Shown here piece by piece: positions 1-4,736 of a stretch of 5,407 nucleotides of DNA. How positions within the stretch are numbered: position 1 is the stretch's first letter; each line of letters starts with the position of its first letter. Where the stretch lies: the NCBI GenBank assembly GCA_030837395.1, contig JAUPKO010000656.1, positions 1-5,407 on the forward strand, given 5' to 3'. The DNA is from Actinomycetota bacterium (GTDB lineage: Bacteria > Actinomycetota > Actinomycetes > S36-B12 > UBA10799). The translations under genes and the position numbers were made by a program. The notes under the pieces are model-generated. The model worked only from the letters and a program-made list of their open reading frames with translations. It was not told the DNA's origin and did no database searches.

Positions 1-93
1 AGGGCGAGTCAGGCAGGGGAATCGCCACACCAGCAGGGCACCGACGATCAAGCCTGCCTGTCCGATCGCAGCGAACACCGCAGCTTCCCACAA
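1..93 (-). CDS. partial N-terminus of a membrane protein, possibly ZIP-type metal transporter
   Basis: The minus strand has an open frame running off the left edge whose visible 31 residues are strongly hydrophobic, including VFAAIGQAGLIVGALLVWRF, so this is probably a first transmembrane helix. Two starts are possible: TTG at 93-91 (MWEAAVF...) or GTG at 78-76, the latter preceded by a GGGAAG Shine-Dalgarno-like stretch 5 nt away. A short N-terminal tail followed by a small-residue-rich helix ending in a basic residue resembles the start of ZIP family transporters, but that is an impression from one helix. The frame stays open upstream of both starts without another start codon. The gene diverges from the cutC-family gene to its right. 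Real membrane gene: plausible; ZIP identity: weak. Confidence 0.35.
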   Translation of the reverse strand, partial: MWEAAVFAAIGQAGLIVGALLVWRFPCLTRP

Positions 94-190
94 GGAGGCC
101 CACTGTAGGGAACGTCGGCCCGCCGGGTCATAGCGCGGTGGTGCCGCGGCAGAGGATCGACAGCGCTGGTGCGAACCGACCCTTGGCGTA

Positions 191-925
191 GTGTGGACGA
201 CCGAGGCGCTCCTGGAAATCTGCTGATACTCGGTCGATGATGCCCACCGCGCTGCGCACTCCGGTGCCGACCGAATCGAGTTGTGTCGCGAGCCGGCCGC
301 CGACGGGCTGACGCCGCGCACCGCGGAGTTGCGAGCGGGAGCAAAGCTGCTGCGCCAGGTGCCGGTGCACCCGATCGTCAGGCCCCGCGCATCCTTCACC
401 GCTGATGCAGCAGACGCCGCGGCGATGGTGGACTCCCTCGCCCTCGTGCGCGAACTGGGCTATCCGGGGGCGGTTCTCGGGGTGCTTGACGCCTCCGGCT
501 CGGCGCCCGATTGGCCGCTGCTGGATCGCCTCGTGGCGGCCGCCGAGGGGTTGTCGCTCACCTTTCACCGGGCCTTCGACCTCATCGCGGACCAACCGTC
601 AGCACTGACCGGCCTAGCCGACTTGGGGTTCGCGCGGGTGCTCACGAGCGGGCGGCCAGGACGGGCCTGCGACCACCTCGATGAGCTCGCGGCCCTGGCT
701 CGGCTCGGGGCCGACCGAGGGATCACGGTGATGGCCGGCGGCGGTGTCACGGCTGCCGACGTGCCGGCACTGCTCGCGGCCGGGATGCGCGAGGTCCACG
801 CCTCGGCCGGGGGGTCGCAGGGGGCCATGTCGGTCGACGAGGTGCACGCCCTGGCCGCTGCCGCTGCCGCCGCCACCGGCCCCACTCGCTTCGGCCACGA
901 ATCGCGGACCACACTGAAGTCATGA
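191..925 (+). pseudogene. cutC: CutC family protein, interrupted by in-frame TGA at codon 12
   Basis: CutC proteins are TIM-barrel proteins historically linked to copper homeostasis; their molecular function is unsettled. The frame from TTG 281 to TGA 923-925 carries family landmarks: CREPAADGLTP, HPIVRPR, the GAVLGVLDASG strand, LTFHRAFD, ARVLTSGRPG, VMAGGGV and REVHASAGG. Reading the same frame upstream recovers the expected first strand and helix, LLEIC-stop-YSVDDA then HSGADRIELC, where the family usually has LE(V/I)C followed by a small residue and DS. The stop is TGA at 224-226, and the next codon is TAC (Tyr) where Asp is usual. The likely original start is GTG 191, with no clear Shine-Dalgarno; a TAG at 131-133 closes the frame upstream. 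With that start the gene has 245 codons, normal for the family. The only in-frame start after the stop is TTG 281, which would lose the first beta strand. The product is probably non-functional unless the stop is a sequence error. Its stop overlaps the next gene. Confidence 0.82.
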
Positions 926-1170
926 CGCTGCAGGACCTACCCAATATCGGACCCGCCCTTGCCTCTCGATTGGCCGATATCGGCATCACCAACGCGGATC
1001 AACTCCGTCGCACGGGCAGTGTCGCCTGCGTTCGACAACTCCATGAGGCCCACGATCCGGCCTGCTACAACACCCTCTACGCCCTGGAGGGAGCGATCCG
1101 TGGCATCCGCTGGCATGACCTGCCCGTGGCGGATCGGGCGGCGTTGAAAGCGCAACTCTGGGACGAGTAG
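922..1170 (+). CDS. TfoX C-terminal domain (helix-hairpin-helix) protein
   Basis: This 82-residue protein matches the C-terminal domain of TfoX/Sxy proteins, the competence regulators of gamma-proteobacteria. The N-terminal TfoX domain is absent and only the helix-hairpin-helix-like module is present. Supporting pieces are LPNIGPALASRLADIGI near the N-terminus (residues 6-22), which is a typical helix-hairpin-helix segment, then a Cys-containing helix and YALEGAIRG followed by a W-x-DLP turn, the usual end of this domain. The ATG at 922 overlaps the cutC stop as ATGA, so translation is probably coupled to cutC; the local Shine-Dalgarno is weak. If the upstream stop in cutC is real, coupling would depend on whatever ribosomes reinitiate downstream. 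Such stand-alone domains are common in many bacteria and their role is unknown; a competence function should not be assumed. The family call is firm, the function is not. Confidence 0.85.
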   Translation: MTLQDLPNIGPALASRLADIGITNADQLRRTGSVACVRQLHEAHDPACYNTLYALEGAIRGIRWHDLPVADRAALKAQLWDE

Positions 1171-1190
1171 GTCCGCTACGGGCACGAGGA

Positions 1191-1212
1191 CCCGCGCGGG
1201 CACGCGTGCGGG
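1191..1212. terminator. GC-rich hairpin after the tfoX-domain gene
   Basis: An 8-bp stem (1191-1198 with 1205-1212, one G-T pair) closes a 6-nt loop, 20 nt after the stop of the TfoX-domain gene. There is no T-run after it. It could be a terminator of the U-tract-less kind often proposed for actinobacteria, but a GC-rich stem can arise by chance here. Confidence 0.3.
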
Positions 1213-1247
1213 CTATGTTGAGGCGCCCGACCCACGTCCCGAGCACC

Positions 1248-1279
1248 GCCGGAGCCCCGGTGATCGACTGGGCTCTGGC
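1248..1279. terminator. probable bidirectional terminator between convergent genes
   Basis: GCCGGAGCCC (1248-1257) and GGGCTCTGGC (1270-1279) form a 10-bp stem with one G-T pair (1251/1276) around a 12-nt loop. The hairpin ends on the base next to the stop codon of the minus-strand gene at 1280 and lies 78 nt beyond the plus-strand TfoX-domain gene, exactly where convergent transcription should end. No T-run is present on either side. Confidence 0.5.
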
Positions 1280-1744
1280 TCAGTAGGCGCCCTTGATCAC
1301 GAAGTAGCTGCCGCGGATCGTCCCCGCTAGTTTGGACTTCTGCCGCGCGAACTTGAAGCGCGAGGCGAGTTCGGTCGGCACCTCCATGCCGTCGGAGAGT
1401 TTGAATCCGACGGCCCGTTTGCCACCATCGGCCAAGGTGTACAGCACGTTGATGGACAACCCGCTGGCGTAGAACACGTAGGTCCAGCGGATACCGTCGA
1501 CCTCGAACTGCGTGGCCTCGAGCGGCTCGGACTCAATGACGAGGTCACGCTCCTGCTCCAGGATGCGATGCACGTAGTCGATCTCGGCCTGGGCCTGGCT
1601 CGCGGGCACAACGGTGAAGGTGTGGTCGTACTTGTTCTTGAAGTAGCGGGCCTCGTTGGCCCGCAGTCCGGCGAGGGCCTCGGCCACCGGTGAGGCCTCG
1701 AGGCCCTCGGTTGACACGTGTGCGAAGTCCACGGTGTAGGCCAT
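1280..1744 (-). CDS. uncharacterised 154-residue protein
   Basis: I do not recognise a family. The start is taken as ATG 1744-1742 (MAYTVDFAHV) because it has GGGAG 8 nt upstream; the frame stays open to an earlier GTG near 1801, but that adds an unlikely arginine/histidine-rich leader. The protein is soluble in appearance, with no signal peptide or membrane segment. An acidic N-terminal half (helical segment SPVAEALAGLRANEARYF, residues 18-35) is followed by two beta-like stretches, HTFTVVPAS and WTYVFYASGLSINVLYTL, and a basic C-terminal end rich in Lys and Arg (KFARQKSKLAGTIRG). The alternation of charged and hydrophobic residues and G/C third positions support a real gene. It is convergent with the TfoX-domain gene and separated from it by a hairpin. 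Its promoter must lie in the long non-coding stretch to the right. Confidence 0.75.
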   Translation of the reverse strand: MAYTVDFAHVSTEGLEASPVAEALAGLRANEARYFKNKYDHTFTVVPASQAQAEIDYVHRILEQERDLVIESEPLEATQFEVDGIRWTYVFYASGLSINVLYTLADGGKRAVGFKLSDGMEVPTELASRFKFARQKSKLAGTIRGSYFVIKGAY

Positions 1745-1888
1745 GTGTGGGGCTCCCGACAGGTGGTTGACACGAGGCGTTTCCCGCACGATACCCCCCA
1801 TACCTCCGGCGCCGAGTATCCGACGGGTATGCGCGCGGTGTCTGCCCAGACGTGCGTGGCTTCGTAGCGGGGGTAGGAACGAAATGTG

Positions 1889-1923
1889 GGAAATTGCGCG
1901 GATTCAGAATTCAATGAGATATA
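1889..1923 (-). promoter_or_regulatory. weak candidate promoter region for the 154-residue protein gene
   Basis: On the minus strand TATATC (1923-1918) could serve as a -10 box. The hexamer ATGAAG 17 nt upstream of it matches the -35 consensus poorly (3 of 6). This would give a 5' leader of about 165 nt. The main support is that the spot lies in the A/T-rich patch on the correct side of the gene; nothing closer to the start codon looks better. Confidence 0.18.
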
Positions 1924-1958
1924 GGTCGGGCATGCAGGTGCTTCATGCATTTCAGTCC

Positions 1959-2002
1959 GACTTTTCCGATATCAACCTTGCCGCGGTTTGACATTTCCGA
2001 TA
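1959..2002. repeat. pair of 13-bp direct repeats, 31 bp apart
   Basis: GACTTTTCCGATA (1959-1971) and GACATTTCCGATA (1990-2002) differ at one base. Their centres are 31 bp apart, about three helical turns, so a protein bound to both copies would sit on one face of the DNA. They lie in the A/T-rich patch 215-258 bp upstream of the minus-strand gene that starts at 1744. A transcription-factor site is a reasonable guess; the regulator is unknown. Confidence 0.5.
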
Positions 2003-2153
2003 ATGGCAGAATTGCTTATGCATCATGATAACTCAAGGATCCGACTCTGGCCGGCGACGGCGTCCGGGGGCCAAGGGCCGAATCCGGGTCGACGATGATC
2101 GAGGGTGAGACCGAAGGGAGACCACTGGCTCGCTTGATGTCTGCCGTGACCCC

Positions 2154-2170
2154 GACGCCGGGACGGCGTT
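2154..2170. terminator. short hairpin downstream of the membrane-protein gene
   Basis: GACGCCG (2154-2160) and CGGCGTT (2164-2170) form a 7-bp stem with one G-T pair around a GGA triloop, about 67 nt past the stop of the minus-strand membrane gene. No T-run follows on the minus strand. A weaker dyad (CTTGG 2189-2193 with CCAAG 2220-2224, with an inner GCCC/GGGC pairing) lies closer to the stop. Either could end the transcript. Confidence 0.28.
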
Positions 2171-2236
2171 GAGAACGTGTCCAACACCCTTGGTGGGCCC
2201 CACCGACCGGCTGGGCTCCCCAAGCGTCAGTTCGGA

Positions 2237-2749
2237 CTATGAGGCGGGCGTCGGGTTGGCGGCGACCAGCGCCCGCGCGGCGACGTGCATGGGCAGGCTG
2301 GTCACGAGCACTGCAACCGCGGTGCCGAGCAGCGCGCCAAGGTAGGAACCGATGCCCATAGCTGCGGCCGCGCACAACACGGTCGCGGTCAGTGCAGGCA
2401 GGATCCACGCCAGCCGGCGGAACTCCTCAGCCACCCACAGAGGTTGCCAGGGCAGCACCACCAGGTATCCGCCCCACACCACGGCAAGCCCCACCAGGAG
2501 CAACTGCTGCAGCAACCCCCACTGTTCAACCAAGCCACCGGGCCCAGCCGCGTCCAAGGCCAGCCAACCGGCCGCGAGGGCACCGGCGGAGGCCAGCACT
2601 GCAACACCCTTAACGCGATGCCCGGCGACCACGCGGGACAACTCGTCACGTCGGCGGGCGGGTGACTCCAGCCACGGCCGAGAGCCGAAGCCCACCACAA
2701 CAGCGGCACTCACGACGGTCACCGCGACGAAAAGGAAGATCGATGACAT
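2237..2749 (-). CDS. small polytopic membrane protein of unknown function
   Basis: This 170-residue protein has four or five predicted membrane segments: residues about 3-22, 47-66, 79-100, 112-132 and possibly 134-152. Between the first two is a charged loop (SPARRRDELSRVV, residues 29-41), and there is a Pro/Trp-containing turn (LPWQPLW, residues 99-105) after the third segment. The start at ATG 2749-2747 is well supported by AAAGGAG placed 7 nt upstream, the best Shine-Dalgarno in the window. There is no signal-peptide cleavage site or catalytic motif I can name, and I do not recognise the family. It reads away from the IS remnant and may stand alone or follow the fragment at 2831-2980 on the same strand. 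The membrane nature is secure; a transport or regulatory role would be speculation. Confidence 0.78.
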   Translation of the reverse strand: MSSIFLFVAVTVVSAAVVVGFGSRPWLESPARRRDELSRVVAGHRVKGVAVLASAGALAAGWLALDAAGPGGLVEQWGLLQQLLLVGLAVVWGGYLVVLPWQPLWVAEEFRRLAWILPALTATVLCAAAAMGIGSYLGALLGTAVAVLVTSLPMHVAARALVAANPTPAS

Positions 2750-2830
2750 CCCGACACTCCTTTCGGTCCTGCGTTCAGCTGCACCTCCAGCCTACGCGGA
2801 TCGTTGCGGGGTTCAACGAAATCCAGGGTT

Positions 2831-2980
2831 CTAGGTCTGAGGGTCGCCCGCAAGAGCTCGCGCGACGATGCGGGGCCCAGGAGTGGGCACCCCGTCCAGC
2901 TCGGCCACCTGCCGGGTGACCCGAATCCCGAGTTGCGCACCTATCGGTCCGGTGTAGGTATTTTCGGACTGGTTTCGTGC
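2831..2980 (-). pseudogene. possible 3' tail of a lost gene (49 codons, no start)
   Basis: The minus strand has an open frame from 2980 to a TAG at 2833-2831. Its last ~35 codons look protein-like, with G/C third positions: GAQLGIRVTRQVAELDGV, then PTPGPRIVARALAGDPQT. It is closed upstream by TGA at 2983-2981, and the only in-frame start is a GTG within RQVAEL, so no complete gene is present. The compositional change near 2941 places the start of the A/T-rich stretch, likely IS-derived, at the point where the protein-like portion begins. That would fit insertion of the element into this gene followed by loss of the rest. I do not recognise the family; a chance open frame is also possible. Confidence 0.3.
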
Positions 2981-3047
2981 TCAGATCGGCCCTTTTCAGC
3001 CTTGGAATCGCGAAAATTCGTAGGCACACGCTTTGACTGTCGTCGGG

Positions 3048-3081
3048 TTGACATGGTGCTTTGGCGGGTGTTGTGTTGTAG
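3048..3081 (+). promoter_or_regulatory. candidate -35 box of the transposase remnant
   Basis: A perfect TTGACA at 3048-3053 lies 30 nt before the transposase start codon. The -10 region is poor: TTGTGT at 17-bp spacing or TTGTAG at 22-bp spacing. Insertion-sequence promoters are often found at this position near the element's left end, which is the main reason for listing it. Confidence 0.25.
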
Positions 3082-3083
3082 GT

Positions 3084-3377
3084 ATGTACGTGCGTCGGAC
3101 GGTGCGCAAGCGCAAGGACGGTACCGAAGTCGCGTATCTGGCGTTGGCGCACAACGAACGCGTCAACGGAACCTCGTCCACGCGTGTCCTGCTCAACTTC
3201 GGCCGGGAGGACCAACTCGACCCGGACGCGCTGCGCCGGCTGGTGTCCTCACTGACCCGCTACCTGGGCGACCCCGACCCCTACGCCGACGATCCCCACG
3301 CTGATCCGGGCGCCGCCGGGCTGACGGCGACCGAATCGCGGTCAGTGGTGTCGCCCACTCAATCCTCCAACACCTGA
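3084..3377 (+). pseudogene. N-terminal remnant of IS1634-type transposase
   Basis: The 97-residue frame begins MYVRRTVRKRKDGTEVAYLA, continues LAHNERV, RVLLNFGREDQLDPDALRRL and then SSLTRYLG. This is the characteristic N-terminal region of transposases of the IS1634 group (IS4 superfamily, DDE enzymes of roughly 500 residues or more). The family-like sequence reaches GLTATESR (residues 79-86, ending at 3341), where intact members continue with a PLGG-type segment leading into the catalytic domain. Here an unrelated 11-residue tail and a TGA follow. None of the DDE residues are present, so it cannot transpose. The ATG at 3084 was chosen because it gives the family N-terminus; an open extension upstream to 3033 does not look like the family. 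The remnant sits between a compact membrane gene and a broken NERD gene, consistent with a deletion scar. Confidence 0.82.
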
Positions 3378-3564
3378 GCCAGACCCAGGTCCGAGGACGT
3401 CTTCGGTTTTCGGTCTCACGCCGCGCGGGTAGGTGTTGGTGGAGTCGCCGCTCCTGACTTGAAGGGTGCGGACGATCCGAGGTCTCCGAGTTCTGCTCGG
3501 CCCACAACCCGTTGTACGGTGGTCTGGGTACGCGGGAGCTCGGGTCAAGCCAATTGGGGGCAAC
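3378..3564. other. intergenic stretch after the IS break point
   Basis: I see no gene, known repeat or IS end in this stretch. The sequence from about 3342 onward is not recognisable transposase in any frame. It leads into GGGGG four bases before the NERD start codon at 3565, a possible ribosome binding site. Confidence 0.4.
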
Positions 3565-4442
3565 ATGGATGGCCGCACACCCGCTGGGGACGGTTTCGTT
3601 GACCGTTCCTCCAGGCAACCAGCAGATGCCGCACCGCATTCACTTGATGCCCCGCCACCGACGGGGCGACGGGTGGAGTTGCCCCCGCCGCCCCGGCCAC
3701 CGCGAATGCCACCGCGGCCCAGCGACGCGCCCAGAACCCAAGAGCACCACCGACCCGTCAAGTTTGCTCCCCAACTTGCTACGGAATCTGGGACCGAACC
3801 GTGGGTTGACCTCGCGGATAATCGCCCCGAGGAAGTTACCCGCCATCAGGCACAGGTTGAGCGCGAGGAACTCAGCCGCAGAATCACCACGGTGGGTGCC
3901 CGGACCCTGCGGGTGCTTGACGCGAAGACCGAGGAGCGAGCCTGGCGTGTGGGCGCAGACGGTGAGGAAGCCATCGGCAAACTGCTCGCGAAGCTGGCTC
4001 GGCGCGGCTATATGGCAATCCACTCGATCCCGGTCGGTCAGCGAGGCTCGGACATTGATCACCTGCTCATGGCCCCTCCGGGGTCTACACCATCAACACC
4101 AAGAACCACCAAGGCGCGTCGGTCTGGGTCGCAGGCACCACCGTGAAAGTGAACGGCCTCAGCCACCCGTACGTCCGCAACAGCGCGTTCGAAGCCCGTC
4201 GGGTGAAACGCGCACTATCGGTGCAATTGAGGTGGGAGCCGCCGGTGCTGGGAGTAGTGGCCATCCTCACCGGCACGTCGCCGACCAAGCTGACGGTCAA
4301 ACGGCAACCGGATTGCGGAGTGGCGATCGTGGGCCGCAGCGACCTGAAACGGCGGCTGCGTCGCCGCAAGGCGATACTGGACACCGACGAGATCGACGAC
4401 ATCTTCCACGTGGCGCGGCGCTCCACAACCTGGACACCGTGA
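3565..4442 (+). pseudogene. NERD domain (nuclease-related) protein, single-base frameshift
   Basis: The NERD domain is a predicted PD-(D/E)xK-like nuclease fold found in many bacterial proteins, with biochemical role mostly unproven. Part one (3565-4071) has a Pro-rich, low-complexity N-terminus (residues about 29-54), a charged helical stretch, then family landmarks TLRVLDAKTEERAWRVGADG, EEAIGKLLAKL, HSIPVGQRGSDIDHLLM. Part two, in another frame (4074-4442), continues exactly where the family does: PSGVYTINTKNHQGASVWVA, then VNGLSHPYVRNSAFEARRV, KLTVKRQPD, and the typical end IFHVARRSTTWTP. Adding one G to the GG at 4071-4072 restores MGPSGVYTI and a continuous 292-residue protein. Candidate active-site residues are Glu134/135, Asp163/165 and Lys180; the position preceding Thr-Lys is Asn, as often seen in actinobacterial members. 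As written, translation stops at 4144-4146 with a truncated product. The start at ATG 3565 is probable; GTG starts nearer the domain are possible. Confidence 0.87.
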
Positions 4443-4484
4443 AGGTCAAGCCTCGATACCTTACGGCTGGCGTGCCGACTCTGG

Positions 4485-4540
4485 CGGACCGTCATCGACA
4501 CGACCCTTGCCAAGGTGTCCGAGGTACACGGGACGGTCCG
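4485..4540. terminator. 9-bp perfect inverted repeat with inner hairpin
   Basis: CGGACCGTC (4485-4493) is perfectly complementary to GACGGTCCG (4532-4540). The 38-nt interior can itself fold, with GACA/TGTC and CCTT/AAGG pairings around a GCC loop, giving a long branched or stacked hairpin. It begins 43 nt after the NERD stop, so termination of that transcript, or of mcrC from the other side, is the simplest role. No T-run follows. Confidence 0.42.
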
Positions 4541-4570
4541 ATGCTCGGCGGTGATAGGGACAGCGCCTGC

Positions 4571-4624
4571 TTCGCCAGGTCACGGCGTCATGACTCCAGT
4601 CCAGGTCATGGGCTTCTCGGCGAA
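4571..4624. repeat. nested interrupted inverted repeat
   Basis: An outer TTCGCC (4571-4576) pairs with GGCGAA (4619-4624), and an inner CATGAC (4589-4594) pairs with GTCATG (4605-4610). CCAGGTCA is also directly repeated at 4575-4582 and 4601-4608. It may be a second terminator on the mcrC side or a protein-binding site. Confidence 0.35.
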
Positions 4625-4736
4625 AGGCTCCGATTGCCATCGCGGCGCATACCAACGGCTAAATCCCCTCGACGTGGCACGCGTCGGCGGTGTGCTTCTG
4701 ATCAGGCTGCCGAGGATCGCCGCAGGGGCCGGGCCA

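Larger units (their letters stand above)
1745..2236. other. 492-bp intergenic region with A/T-rich patch
   Basis: No convincing gene is visible on either strand. Roughly 1880-2040 is clearly richer in A and T than the rest of the window and holds the 31-bp-spaced direct repeats and several ATGCAT/GCATGC-like words (1930-1936, 1945-1950, 2018-2023). Roughly 2041-2236 is GC-rich and contains two dyads behind the membrane-protein gene. Both flanking genes are on the minus strand, so the right end is the 3' flank of one and the left end the 5' region of the other. Short open frames in the GC-rich half look random. Confidence 0.6.
2750..3083. other. 334-bp region between membrane gene and transposase remnant
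   Basis: This contains the 5' leader of the minus-strand membrane gene, a possible gene-tail fragment on the minus strand (2831-2980), and an A/T-richer stretch from about 2941 to 3083 that should include the left end of the IS1634-type element. I could not identify a terminal inverted repeat or target duplication with confidence, because the right end of the element is missing. Confidence 0.5.
4443..4736. other. structured gap between convergent NERD and mcrC genes
   Basis: No recognisable protein is encoded here. A minus-strand frame (4580-4780) and a plus-strand frame open from 4443 across mcrC are not family-like and resemble ordinary high-GC shadows. The stretch does hold two separate inverted-repeat systems (4485-4540 and 4571-4624). 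It is longer than the other convergent gap in the window (109 bp between the TfoX-domain gene and the 154-residue protein gene). Confidence 0.45.

Noticed and set aside
224..226. TGA in cutC read as selenocysteine
   Set aside because: The usual residue at this CutC position is not Cys or Sec, and I see no selenocysteine insertion element after it; a nonsense change or error is simpler.
128..595. 155-codon open frame on the minus strand opposite cutC
   Set aside because: It lies antisense to clear CutC family sequence and has no family-like motifs; such shadows are common in GC-rich coding DNA.
1988..2016. Perfect TTGACA at 1988-1993 as a plus-strand promoter
   Set aside because: No acceptable -10 hexamer follows at 16-19 bp, and there is no plus-strand gene for more than 1 kb; the hexamer overlaps the direct repeat.
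2016..2408. 130-codon minus-strand frame covering the gap right of 2016
   Set aside because: Its N-terminal half is out of frame within the membrane-protein gene and the rest is Arg/Pro-rich without a ribosome binding site.
1953..2971. CAGTCCGA (1953-1960) and TCGGACTG (2964-2971) as terminal inverted repeats of an element carrying the membrane gene
   Set aside because: Only 8 bp match, the flanks differ, and a pair this short is expected by chance in 5 kb.
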